Of a DNA stretch of 64,000 bases, positions 44,673-53,238 are shown piece after piece; position 1 is the first letter of the stretch, and every line of letters begins with the position of its first letter. The translations under genes and the position numbers were made by a program. The notes under the pieces were generated by a model. It made no database searches. It was not told where the DNA came from and saw only the letters and a program-made list of their open reading frames with translations. The stretch covers positions 34,107 to 98,106 of the forward strand of contig NZ_JHVB01000012.1 of the NCBI RefSeq assembly GCF_000619925.1, in the 5' to 3' direction. The DNA comes from Treponema sp. C6A8 (GTDB lineage Bacteria > Spirochaetota > Spirochaetia > Treponematales > Treponemataceae).

Positions 44673-47141
44673 TTGAAAAGAAGAATCCGAATTATTTCTC
44701 ATACTGTTAGTTTCCTCTGTTTGATTGCAGCAGTTTTTCTTTTGAGTTTTGCTGTAGATAAATCCATACAACATACGGATAACCTTTCTGAGTCTGAACA
44801 TAAGGTACTTTGCATTGGTTCTTACAATACGCAGTATTTTACCTATAAAACTCAGGCTGCCGGTATGACAAGGGCGCTTGATGAAAACGGCATTGATTAT
44901 GATGCCTTTTTTATGGACGCCAAAAAATATGGTTCAAAGCATGATATACAAGTTTTCCACGATTTTTTGAAGGACAGGCTGCGACCGGGTGAATATGAGG
45001 CAGTTATTTTAGGTGATGATAATGCTCTCCTGTTCGGTCTTGAATATCAGGATGAATTATTTAAAGACCTTCCTATGGTTTTCTTTGGTATAAATGATTT
45101 TGAACTTGCCCAGCAGGCTGCAAAAAATCACTTTATTACCGGCTTTTATGAAGAAACTTATTTTGATGTTCTTGTAGAACTGACCAGCAAACTCTTTCCT
45201 AATTACAAGAAATTTGTTGCCATTCATGATGAAACAGTTGCAGGTCTTTCTGATGCAAAGAAATTCTATGCACTTTCCAGAAATTATCCAGAATACGATT
45301 TTTCAGATATAGATACTTCTGTACTTTCAAATAAAGAGTTTATAGAAAAAATTGAACAAATTCCTTCCGATGCAGTTGTCTTCTTTATGAACTGTTATGA
45401 TGATAACACAGGAAAAATCTATACTGTAAATTCCCGTGCTAAGACAATTTCAAAACATACTTCTGCCCCTATTTTCAGAAACTATCCGGGTGGTGAAGGT
45501 CATGGTGTTCTTGGCGGAATCTATATGGATTTTGAAAATCAGTGTTATCTTGCCGGTCAGACGGTTGCAAAAATTCTTAACGGTGCTGATGTTTCAAAAA
45601 TTCCGCTGGTAGAAATTACAGATAGTCGCTGTGCTTTTGACTGGCAGATGGTAAAAGGAATGAAGCTGGACACTTCAGTTTTCCAGGAAGGTACGATTTT
45701 CTACAATAAGCCTGCAAGTATTTTTGATTATTATGGAAGAATTCTTCCTGCAATGGGGCTTATAGTTACGGCTCTGTTAATAACAATTATATTCCTGAAT
45801 TATTCTGAGGCTGAAGGAAGAAAAATTAATGCTGAACTAAAATCTTCCCGCGATGGTCTTATAGAATCTGAAGCGCAGCTTCGCTATCTTGTTGATTATG
45901 ATGAAGTCCTTGATATTCTAAATCGTCGAACTATTACTAACTTTATTATAAATGAACTTTCACCGGCCAGTAAGTTCAGTCTTGTCATAATTGATATCGA
46001 CGGTTTTAAGAACTTAAATGAAAGCTACGGACATCATGTTGCTGACAGTATTTTGCAGTACATGGTTGCCGTATTTAAAGGTGTCTGTACTGATGATAAT
46101 TGTAAGATTGCCCGTTATGGTGGAGATGAATTTATCCTCTACTTCCAGGACAGAAGTTTGACACCGGATGATGAACTTATTGTAAAATTAATGGATGCAA
46201 TTCATGCTCCAATTCCGCTTGGTGATGAATCTTTAGTAATTACAGCAAGTTTTGGTATTGCAAATTCTGACGGACAGACTTTGCCGGAACGTCAGGTTAT
46301 TAATGCTGAGACGGCAATGTATTTTGCCAAGGACAGCGGAAAGAATCGCGTTGCACTTTATGACAGTGCAATGAAGAAAAAAGACGATGAAGAATCGCAT
46401 GTTAAGGCAAAGCTTCAGGAAGCATTTGACCACGATGGTTTCTATATGGTTTACCAGCCTCAGATTAATACCAAGACTAAAAAGGTCAGCGGTTTTGAAG
46501 CTCTTGTCCGCATGAAAGAGCAGGGTATATATCCTGGACAGTTTATTCCTGTCGCAGAACGAAACGGCTGGATATGGAAAATAGGACGAATTACAACTGA
46601 ACTTGTAATTAAGCAGCTTGCTTCATGGCGCGATCAGGGGTTAAAACTCTATCCTGTTTCAATTAACTTTTCCAGCAATCAGTTGAATGACTACGGCTAT
46701 ATTGATTTTATGAAGGAACTTCTTGATTTGTATAAAGTTCCTGCAAATTTAATTGAAATTGAAATTACCGAAGGTCTTTTCCTTGCAAAGAGTGCTCTTT
46801 CAGATGCCATTTTCAGGAACTTCCAGGAAATGGGCATTAAGCTTTTGATGGATGACTTTGGTACAGGTTATTCTTCTCTTGGTTACCTTACTTATATTCC
46901 AGTAGATGTTATTAAGCTTGATAAGTCGCTGGTAGATACCTATCTTGTAGACGGAAAGGATTCATTTATCCGTGATATTATCCGCCTTATGCATGACTTG
47001 GGTAAGGAAATGATTATTGAAGGTGTTGAGGAAGAGTGGCAGTACGACAGGCTTAAGGAATTTGAAGCCGACATTATTCAGGGATACTACTTTAGTAAGC
47101 CTCTTCCTGCTGACGAAGCTATTGTTTTCCAGCCGAAATAA
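44673..47141 (+). CDS. GGDEF-EAL c-di-GMP enzyme with periplasmic binding-protein-like sensor
   Basis: 822 residues, TTG start with GGGGG SD. Membrane helix at about 8-28. A periplasmic domain (about 40-350) resembles the ABC_sub_bind type (KVLCIGSYNTQYFTYKTQAAGM ... AVILGDDNALLFGLEY ... PMVFFGINDFE). Second helix at about 365-385. GGDEF domain with intact YGGDEF near residue 490, and EAL domain with EALVR, EITE, DDFGTGYSSL and KLDKSLV. Both active sites look intact, so it may make or degrade c-di-GMP depending on its ligand. It lies upstream of the chelatase operon. Confidence 0.9.
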   Translation: MKRRIRIISHTVSFLCLIAAVFLLSFAVDKSIQHTDNLSESEHKVLCIGSYNTQYFTYKTQAAGMTRALDENGIDYDAFFMDAKKYGSKHDIQVFHDFLKDRLRPGEYEAVILGDDNALLFGLEYQDELFKDLPMVFFGINDFELAQQAAKNHFITGFYEETYFDVLVELTSKLFPNYKKFVAIHDETVAGLSDAKKFYALSRNYPEYDFSDIDTSVLSNKEFIEKIEQIPSDAVVFFMNCYDDNTGKIYTVNSRAKTISKHTSAPIFRNYPGGEGHGVLGGIYMDFENQCYLAGQTVAKILNGADVSKIPLVEITDSRCAFDWQMVKGMKLDTSVFQEGTIFYNKPASIFDYYGRILPAMGLIVTALLITIIFLNYSEAEGRKINAELKSSRDGLIESEAQLRYLVDYDEVLDILNRRTITNFIINELSPASKFSLVIIDIDGFKNLNESYGHHVADSILQYMVAVFKGVCTDDNCKIARYGGDEFILYFQDRSLTPDDELIVKLMDAIHAPIPLGDESLVITASFGIANSDGQTLPERQVINAETAMYFAKDSGKNRVALYDSAMKKKDDEESHVKAKLQEAFDHDGFYMVYQPQINTKTKKVSGFEALVRMKEQGIYPGQFIPVAERNGWIWKIGRITTELVIKQLASWRDQGLKLYPVSINFSSNQLNDYGYIDFMKELLDLYKVPANLIEIEITEGLFLAKSALSDAIFRNFQEMGIKLLMDDFGTGYSSLGYLTYIPVDVIKLDKSLVDTYLVDGKDSFIRDIIRLMHDLGKEMIIEGVEEEWQYDRLKEFEADIIQGYYFSKPLPADEAIVFQPK

Positions 47142-47164
47142 GTCCTTAGTTCAAGCCAAAATAA

Positions 47165-47215
47165 TTGCATATTCTCTTACAAAATGTTATCTTTTTACCA
47201 ACTTAGTCAGTAGGT
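47165..47215 (+). promoter_or_regulatory. cbiK promoter with 19-bp operator
   Basis: -35 TTGCAT (47165-47170), 17-bp spacer, -10 TATCTT (47188-47193). The palindrome ACCAACTTAGTCAGTAGGT (47197-47215) lies over the expected transcription start. Its reverse complement matches the metQ operator at 8576 in 17 of 19 positions. This position is typical of a repressor site. Confidence 0.6.
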
Positions 47216-47224
47216 GTAACTATT

Positions 47225-48379
47225 ATGAAAAAAATTTTTTCTTGTGTTTTGGCTCTGGGTATTTTGCTCGGAATGACTGGTTGTGGCGATAAGGCAGCAA
47301 AAGATAAAGCTGCTGCAGACAAAGTTGCCGCTTTAATTGATGCTATTTATGTTCAGGAAAGAACTTCTGATACAGACAAGCTTTGTGCACAGGCAAAAAA
47401 AGCCTGGGATAAACTTTCTGATGCACAGAAAGAACTTGTTGAAGGCGAAAATGCAGATCCTGATTATTTTGGTCGCGATACTGGTGATGCAAGTCTTGAT
47501 AATCCTTTAAATCAGGACGGAATTGGTGAAACAGAAATCCTTGTTGTAAGTTTTGGTACTTCTTTTAATGCAAGTCGCGCTCAGGATATTGGCGGAATTG
47601 AAAAGGCAATTCAGGCTGCAAATCCAGATGCTTCTGTTCGACGTGCATTTACTGCTCAGATTATTATTAATCACGTTCAGGCCCGTGACGGTGAAAAAAT
47701 TGATAACATGCAGCAGGCACTTGATCGTGCTGTAAAAAATGGTGTAAAAACCCTTATTGTTCAGCCAACTCACCTTATGCATGGCGCAGAATATGATGAA
47801 CTTTCAGAATCTGTAAAAGCATATGAAGATAAATTTGAGAAGGTTGTAATTGCTGAACCTCTTTTAGGAAAGGTTGGAAAAACTTCTGCAATTACAAATG
47901 AGGATAAAAGAACAGTTGCAATTGCAATTACTGACTGTGCAGTTAGCCTTGCTGGTTATGATTCACTTGCACAGGCAGATAAAGACGGCACAGCTTTCGT
48001 ATTTATGGGACATGGAACTTCTCATGCTGCTAAAATTACTTACAGTCAGATGGCTTCCCAGATGGCAAACCTTGATTATGGTAATGTCTTTATTGGAACT
48101 GTAGAAGGGGAACCTGAAGAAACTGCCTGCGAAAATGTAATTGAAGCTGTAAAAGCTGCAGGTTATAAGAAGGTTGTACTTCGTCCTCTTATGGTTGTTG
48201 CAGGTGATCACGCGAACAACGATATGGCTGGCGATGATGATGACAGCTGGAAGTCTATGTTTACAGCATCAGCTGCCTTCGAAAAAATTGACTGTCAGAT
48301 TGAAGGTCTTGGTGGTATTCCTGCCGTTCAGTCTGTATATGTAGCTCATACAGAAGACGCAAAAAAAAAATTGAACTAG
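47225..48379 (+). CDS. cbiK: CbiK-type anaerobic cobaltochelatase lipoprotein
   Basis: 384 residues. Lipobox GMTGC, so it faces the envelope rather than the cytoplasm, like the periplasmic CbiK of Desulfovibrio. Chelatase domain from about residue 98: TEILVVSFGTSFNASRA, IVQPTHLMHGAEYDEL (His), AFVFMGHGTSHAA (His), VLRPLMVVAGDHANNDMAG. CbiK inserts Co2+ into sirohydrochlorin; exported forms may instead handle iron or haem. The frame ends at a TAG 7 nt after a run of ten A. A -1 shift there enters the downstream open frame without a stop, so the two may be one protein. Confidence 0.88.
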   Translation: MKKIFSCVLALGILLGMTGCGDKAAKDKAAADKVAALIDAIYVQERTSDTDKLCAQAKKAWDKLSDAQKELVEGENADPDYFGRDTGDASLDNPLNQDGIGETEILVVSFGTSFNASRAQDIGGIEKAIQAANPDASVRRAFTAQIIINHVQARDGEKIDNMQQALDRAVKNGVKTLIVQPTHLMHGAEYDELSESVKAYEDKFEKVVIAEPLLGKVGKTSAITNEDKRTVAIAITDCAVSLAGYDSLAQADKDGTAFVFMGHGTSHAAKITYSQMASQMANLDYGNVFIGTVEGEPEETACENVIEAVKAAGYKKVVLRPLMVVAGDHANNDMAGDDDDSWKSMFTASAAFEKIDCQIEGLGGIPAVQSVYVAHTEDAKKKLN

Positions 48380-48398
48380 CAGACGGAATTTATTCCGT
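48361..48398 (+). other. A10 slippery run with downstream hairpin: candidate frameshift site
   Basis: Ten A residues (48361-48370) sit at the end of cbiK. Twelve nt further is a 6-bp stem, ACGGAA-ttta-TTCCGT (48383-48398). A -1 ribosomal slip, or one extra A from transcriptional slippage, joins cbiK to the following frame. A genuine frameshift mutation is the alternative. Confidence 0.6.
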
Positions 48399-48420
48399 TA
48401 CTTTTAAAACTGACAGCACG

Positions 48421-49794
48421 ATGTTCCGTCTGAACGAAGTTTTGGACGGAAAAGCGATGCTCACCGTAAAAGACGGAAAAATGAGTGCCCACATCACGCT
48501 GACAGGTAAAAAAATTGTAAACCTTTATTGCGGAAAAGCTGAAGACGCAAAAAATGACCAGGCAAACTGGCTTAAACCAACTGTTGATACTGTAACCTAT
48601 GACGACGGTTCCACAGATCAAGTCTTTGGTTTTGACATTCCCCTTACAAAAGAAAAACTTGGAAAAGATTTTGACCTTGCCCTTATTGGAAAAAAAGGAA
48701 TCTGGTATGACCACAAAGTTTGTGTAAAACTTGCTGATAACTTTGAAAATGAACTTGAATCTGCCCTTGAATTAAAATACGCAAATCAGTTTTCGGTAAA
48801 AAAAATCAAAGATTCGAGATGCCGCTATATAAGCCTTCCAAATAATCAGAATTTTGTATTGCAGCCGGAGGGGGAAGAGCTTCCAAAAAATCTGCCTTCT
48901 GATGTAATTGTCTTAAAGCAGCCGCTTGATAAAACTTATCTTGTTTCAACTTCTGTAATGGATTTACTGGCTAAAATAGGGGCAGTGGATAAGCTTAAAT
49001 TTTCCGGAACAAGACAGGATGACTGGTATATCGATGAAGCCGTAAATGCCATGCAGGGGGGAAAACTCTTATATGCGGGAAAATACAGCGCACCCGATTA
49101 TGAACTTTTGCTGAGCCAGGGCTGCAATTTTGCAATTCAGAATACAATGATTTATCATAAGCCTGAGGTTCTTGAAAAATTAAATGAACTTGGAATTCCA
49201 CTTCTTGTTGAATATTCTACTTATGAAAAGAATCCTCTTGGTCGTCTTGAATGGATTAAATTGTATGGTCTTCTTTTTGGAAAGGAAAAGCAGGCAAATC
49301 AGTTTTTTGAAGAGCAGGTTGCAAAAATTCAGCCGGTTTTAAATAAAAAAAATACAGGTAAAAGCGTAGCTTTCTTCTATATTAATAAGAATGGCGCTGT
49401 AAATGTTCGTAAGACCGACGACTATATTGCAAGAATGATTGAAATGGCAGGCGGAAAATATTTTCCAGCTCAGATAATTGAGCGTAAGGATGGCTCTGTA
49501 AAATCGATGGGCGGAACAAGTAATATTCAGATGGAAGATTTTTTTGCAAGCGCATCAAATGCTGATATAATAATTTATAATGGAACTGTCGACGGAGAAT
49601 TAGCAAGTATTGATGAACTTATAAAGAAGAATGCTGCTTTCAAAGATTTTAAGGCTGTTCAGAATAAGAAGGTTTATACTTCGCAAAAGAAATTCTTTCA
49701 AATGTCATGCGGACTTGGAGATTTTATTATTGATGTAAATAAAATTTTGGCCGGAAAAAACAAGGATTTGACGTTTATTGAGAAGGTTGAATAG
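48421..49794 (+). CDS. metal/tetrapyrrole ABC substrate-binding protein, lacks own signal and start
   Basis: 457 residues from the first ATG, but the frame is already open and meaningful upstream of it (ELADGIYSVTFKTDST from about 48373). The first 110 residues form a NEAT-like beta domain (LTVKDGKMSAHITLTGKKIVNLY ... GIWYDHKVCVKL). The rest is a BtuF/FhuD-type binding protein (FSGTRQDDWYIDEAVNAM ... PLLVEYSTYEKNPLGRLEWIKLYGLLFG). There is no SD and no signal peptide, so it makes sense as an exported protein only if fused to cbiK by frameshift. It overlaps the permease gene by one base. Confidence 0.78.
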   Translation: MFRLNEVLDGKAMLTVKDGKMSAHITLTGKKIVNLYCGKAEDAKNDQANWLKPTVDTVTYDDGSTDQVFGFDIPLTKEKLGKDFDLALIGKKGIWYDHKVCVKLADNFENELESALELKYANQFSVKKIKDSRCRYISLPNNQNFVLQPEGEELPKNLPSDVIVLKQPLDKTYLVSTSVMDLLAKIGAVDKLKFSGTRQDDWYIDEAVNAMQGGKLLYAGKYSAPDYELLLSQGCNFAIQNTMIYHKPEVLEKLNELGIPLLVEYSTYEKNPLGRLEWIKLYGLLFGKEKQANQFFEEQVAKIQPVLNKKNTGKSVAFFYINKNGAVNVRKTDDYIARMIEMAGGKYFPAQIIERKDGSVKSMGGTSNIQMEDFFASASNADIIIYNGTVDGELASIDELIKKNAAFKDFKAVQNKKVYTSQKKFFQMSCGLGDFIIDVNKILAGKNKDLTFIEKVE

Positions 49795-50792
49795 TGGGAA
49801 AAAGACGAATTATACTTACATTTATATTGATGCTCATTTTTCTCGTCCTGCTTTTTGTATGGAATCTATCAATCGGATCGGTTCGCATCAGCTGCAATGA
49901 AGTGATTTCAATTCTGCTAGGTACAAATAATGGTAATGTAAATGAAAAAATTATTATGAACATAAGGCTTCCTCGTATTCTAGCTGCCATTATTCTTGGG
50001 GGAGCCCTGGCTCTCTCAGGATTTTTGCTTCAGACTTTTTTTCAAAATCCAATTGCAGGACCATATGTATTAGGAATTTCTTCAGGAGCAAAACTTTTTG
50101 TTGCAATTACATTGATATTTTTTTTGAACAGAGGAATTTATCTCAGTTCATTGGGAATGGTTGCAGCGGCATTTGCCGGCTCTCTTCTGGCAATGGGACT
50201 TGTCCTTTTGTTTTCTGTACGGGTACGCAGTATGACTATTCTGATTGTATGCGGAATTTTAATCGGTTATATCTGTTCTGCGGTAACTGATTTTTTTATC
50301 ACCTTTGCACAGGATTCTAATATTGTAAATCTTCATAACTGGTCGGTGGGAAGTTTTTCAGGCATCAATATGAATGAAGTAAAAATGATGGCCCTTCTTG
50401 TGCTTGTATCAGCCTGTTCAGCTTTTTTTCTTTCCAAACCAATAGGTGCTTTTCAACTCGGAGAAAACTATGCCCGAAATATGGGGGTAAATGTAAAATT
50501 TCTCCGCATTACTTTGATTATTATTTCAAGTCTTCTTTCTGCTTGTGTTACAGCTTTTGCCGGTCCGATTTCCTTTGTAGGAATAGCCGTTCCGCATCTT
50601 GTGAAGTCTGCATTAAAATCGGCAAAACCTCTTATTCTGGTTCCAGCATGTTTTCTTGGAGGTGCAATTGTTACTGTCTTCTGCGATGGAATTGCGCGCA
50701 CAGTTTTCTCTCCCTCTGAAGTCAGCATAAGTTCTGTTACCGCAGTTCTGCTTGTTCCTGTCGTAATTTATATGATGTTAAGTCGAAAGTAA
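49794..50792 (+). CDS. FecCD-type ABC permease
   Basis: 332 residues, GTG start overlapping the upstream stop (TAGTG). About nine or ten membrane helices. Family motifs: RLPRILAAIILGGALALSGFLLQTFFQNPIAGPYVLGISSGA near residue 60, and FAGPISFVGIAVPHLVKSAL near 245. Members import iron-siderophores, haem or cobalamin. The cognate ATPase is absent: the next gene is pyrKD, so the ATPase must be encoded elsewhere. It forms an operon with cbiK and the binding protein. Confidence 0.92.
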   Translation: MGKRRIILTFILMLIFLVLLFVWNLSIGSVRISCNEVISILLGTNNGNVNEKIIMNIRLPRILAAIILGGALALSGFLLQTFFQNPIAGPYVLGISSGAKLFVAITLIFFLNRGIYLSSLGMVAAAFAGSLLAMGLVLLFSVRVRSMTILIVCGILIGYICSAVTDFFITFAQDSNIVNLHNWSVGSFSGINMNEVKMMALLVLVSACSAFFLSKPIGAFQLGENYARNMGVNVKFLRITLIIISSLLSACVTAFAGPISFVGIAVPHLVKSALKSAKPLILVPACFLGGAIVTVFCDGIARTVFSPSEVSISSVTAVLLVPVVIYMMLSRK

Positions 50793-50811
50793 AAAGGCAA
50801 ATAAAAGTCTC

Positions 50812-50864
50812 TTGACGCCTCTGAAAAATATCAGTATTTTTATTATAGGTTAGTTAAAACTAAC
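50812..50864 (+). promoter_or_regulatory. pyrKD promoter with GTTAG-N6-CTAAC box
   Basis: -35 TTGACG (50812-50817), 17-bp spacer, weak -10 TATTTT (50835-50840). A perfect palindrome GTTAGTTAAAACTAAC (50849-50864) lies at the expected transcription start. The same box precedes the genes at 53002 and 56499. Confidence 0.5.
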
Positions 50865-50937
50865 AAAATCATTTTGTTGTTATTACAACATAATTTCCCA
50901 TTAGAGCGTGGTATTGTTTTTTCACAGAGGTATGAAT

Positions 50938-52878
50938 ATGGACTTAGCTGAAATCGATGAGAATGGAAAGGGTTTATTGTTTTTTGGAAACACTAAGGTT
51001 GAACGCCTTGAGAAGGTTGAAGGGCAGCCGAATGTTTATCTTTTGCAGACTACCATTGAACTTGAGCGTCCGACTCAGCTTTCGCCTAAGTCAGGACAGT
51101 TTTATCTGATTCGTAGTGCTAAATCTGCCGTAAACTATAACCGTCCGATAAGCGTTTATCATGCCGAAGAATGGATTAATAACGAGGGCAAAAAGAAGGT
51201 TACAGTTCAGTTTTTGATGCTGGAAAAAGGCCGTGGAACAGGCGAACTCTGCCATATGACTCTCTGGGATGATATTTCGGTAATCGGACCTTTGGGAAAT
51301 CCATGGCCGGTGGAAGAATGTCAGGAAATTGCCCGCAAAAATCCGGGAAAGGCAAAAATCTGTATTGTCGGCGGTGGAATTGGTGTAGCGCCTGTTGCAA
51401 ATCTTGCCCACACTTTGCCAGACGGCTCTTATGACTTTTATGCCGCTTTTAAATCCGGCTCTTACGGCCTTGAACACGTAAAGGCAAATAAGCTTGCTGT
51501 AACAACAGACGACGGTTCCTGCGGACTTAAGGGAATGCTTCCTTGTGCTCTTTCTAAAGAAGCAATCAAAGAAGCTGGTTACGAACTTATTCTTGCCTGC
51601 GGTCCGACACCTGCCCTTGTTTATGTAAAAGCTGTTGCAGAAGAACTTGGAATAAAATGCTATATCAGCATGGAGCACAGAATGCTCTGCGGTCTTGGCG
51701 CCTGCCTTGGCTGTACGCTTGAAACTACTGAAGGGCTTAAACGCTGCTGTAAGGATGGACCTGTTTTTGATGCCTCAAAAATCATTTTTGAAAAGCCTTT
51801 CCGCCGCCGTCTTCCTCTGGAAAAAGACGAAGAACCTGATTTGAGCGTTAACATTGCTGGAGTGCATTTTAAGAACCCGACTATCGCCAGTGCAGGTACC
51901 TTTGCATTTGGACAGAACTTCCGCGGGGTAAGCGACGTGGCCGCGTGGGGAGGCATTGCCTCTAAGGGTTGTACCTTTGAGCCGCGCGAAGGAAATCACG
52001 GAGAACGCTCTCTTGAAGTTGCCGGTGGTAACATGAACTCAATCGGATTGCAGAACCCTGGAATTCCGACATTTATAAAAGAACTGCTTCCTGGCATGAT
52101 TGGGCTTGGACCTGTTGTAATTGCAAACCTTGCCGGAAGTGACATTGAATCTTATGTAGAAGGCGCAAAACTTCTTGATAAAACAGACTGCGATATGATT
52201 GAGCTTAATATCAGCTGTCCAAACGTAAAGGCCGCCGGTCTTGCATGGGGACTCAGTCCTGATACTGCCTACTACTGCGTAAGCTCTGTCCGCGCCGTAA
52301 CCAAAAAGCCTTTAATGGTTAAGCTTTCGCCAAACGCGCCTGATAACCGTCCGATTGCTCTTGCCTGCATTAAGGCCGGTGCCGATGCCCTCAGCATGAT
52401 TAACATGGTTCACGGCGTTGCAATCGACATTGAAAAAGGAAAGCCCTTCTTTAATAACGTTCATGCGGGCTACTCTGGCCCTGGTCTTAAGCCTCTTGCT
52501 CTCCGCATTGTTTACGACGTTGTAGAAGAAATCAACAAACTTCCGCCGGAACAGCGTATTCCGGTTGTTGGAATTGGCGGAATCAGCACATGGCAGGATG
52601 CAGTTGAGTTCATCATGGCGGGTGCAAGCGCGGTTGAAATAGGGCAGGCTAAGTTTACCAACCCGAATGTTGCAATTGATGTTGTGAATGGATTGCGTAC
52701 CTTTATGAAGACTCACGGCTATCACAACCTTGAAGAAATGCGTGGAATTGCACAGGTAAAACATCCTACAGTGCTTGGCCCGGGTGATGAGCGTGCAAAA
52801 TATGCTGAATTAAAAAGCATGATTCTTGCCGACAAGCCGATTGTTTCCAACTTGAGCGGATGTAACTGTATTAATTAA
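50938..52878 (+). CDS. PyrK-PyrD fusion, NAD-dependent dihydroorotate dehydrogenase
   Basis: 646 residues from the ATG at 50938, the one best placed behind AGAGG. Residues 1-300 are PyrK: FAD domain (NYNRPISVYHAEE), NAD domain (KICIVGGGIGVAPVANLA), and a [2Fe-2S] ligand set in CGLGACLGCTLETTEGLKRCC. Residues about 305-640 are class 1B PyrD: ASAGTFAFGQNF, NSIGLQNPG, the active-site loop IELNISCPNVKAAG with the catalytic Cys, MVKLSPNA, GIGGISTWQDAVEFIMAGASAVEIG. It oxidises dihydroorotate to orotate with NAD+ in pyrimidine synthesis. In most bacteria these are separate subunits. No other pyr genes are adjacent. Confidence 0.95.
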   Translation: MDLAEIDENGKGLLFFGNTKVERLEKVEGQPNVYLLQTTIELERPTQLSPKSGQFYLIRSAKSAVNYNRPISVYHAEEWINNEGKKKVTVQFLMLEKGRGTGELCHMTLWDDISVIGPLGNPWPVEECQEIARKNPGKAKICIVGGGIGVAPVANLAHTLPDGSYDFYAAFKSGSYGLEHVKANKLAVTTDDGSCGLKGMLPCALSKEAIKEAGYELILACGPTPALVYVKAVAEELGIKCYISMEHRMLCGLGACLGCTLETTEGLKRCCKDGPVFDASKIIFEKPFRRRLPLEKDEEPDLSVNIAGVHFKNPTIASAGTFAFGQNFRGVSDVAAWGGIASKGCTFEPREGNHGERSLEVAGGNMNSIGLQNPGIPTFIKELLPGMIGLGPVVIANLAGSDIESYVEGAKLLDKTDCDMIELNISCPNVKAAGLAWGLSPDTAYYCVSSVRAVTKKPLMVKLSPNAPDNRPIALACIKAGADALSMINMVHGVAIDIEKGKPFFNNVHAGYSGPGLKPLALRIVYDVVEEINKLPPEQRIPVVGIGGISTWQDAVEFIMAGASAVEIGQAKFTNPNVAIDVVNGLRTFMKTHGYHNLEEMRGIAQVKHPTVLGPGDERAKYAELKSMILADKPIVSNLSGCNCIN

Positions 52879-52899
52879 GTGACGTTTAATCCTGTAAAA

Positions 52900-52974
52900 G
52901 TTAGTTAAACCTAATTGACTAAATCCTCTCAAATATATATCTTGTTATATATAACTAACTTAGGAATGCCTAAC
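52900..52974 (+). promoter_or_regulatory. promoter of the DUF6110/ATPase operon with two GTTAG-N6-CTAAC boxes
   Basis: Box 1, GTTAGTTAAACCTAAT (52900-52915), touches -35 TTGACT (52915-52920). After a 17-bp spacer comes -10 TATCTT (52938-52943). Box 2, CTTAGGAATGCCTAAC (52959-52974), lies just after the start. Two boxes flanking the promoter suggest tight control by one regulator. Confidence 0.55.
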
Positions 52975-53001
52975 TAAACTGGCATTTAGGAGGATTTAAA
53001 A

Positions 53002-53235
53002 ATGGCATTTGCTAACAAATGGGTTGCTTTTGGTGTTGGAGTTCTTGCAGGAGCTGCAGCAGTTACACTGGTAAAAACACCTGCTTTCAAAAAGGCTTGT
53101 GCAGCAGTTGTTGGAAAGGGCTTGCAGCTTAAAGATGAAGCCGCAGCTTTTGCAGAATCTGTAAAAGAAGATGCTCAGGATATTGTTGCAGAAGCAAAAT
53201 ACAACAATCAGAAAAAAGCCGAAGCAAAGGCATAA
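53002..53235 (+). CDS. DUF6110/PacL-like small membrane protein
   Basis: 77 residues. N-terminal membrane helix (WVAFGVGVLAGAAAVTLV), then an amphipathic helical tail (AFAESVKEDAQDIVAEAKYN). It resembles DUF6110 proteins of Firmicutes, and in layout the mycobacterial PacL (DUF1490) metallochaperones, both encoded next to P-type metal ATPases. Here too the ATPase gene starts 3 nt downstream. No His/Asp-rich metal motif is seen at its end. SD AGGAGG. It probably stabilises or loads the ATPase. Confidence 0.78.
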   Translation: MAFANKWVAFGVGVLAGAAAVTLVKTPAFKKACAAVVGKGLQLKDEAAAFAESVKEDAQDIVAEAKYNNQKKAEAKA

Positions 53236-53238
53236 AAA

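Noticed and set aside
48376..48714. Minus-strand frame opposite the start of the binding protein
   Set aside because: It is antisense to a frame with clear protein homology; it does not explain the cbiK frameshift.
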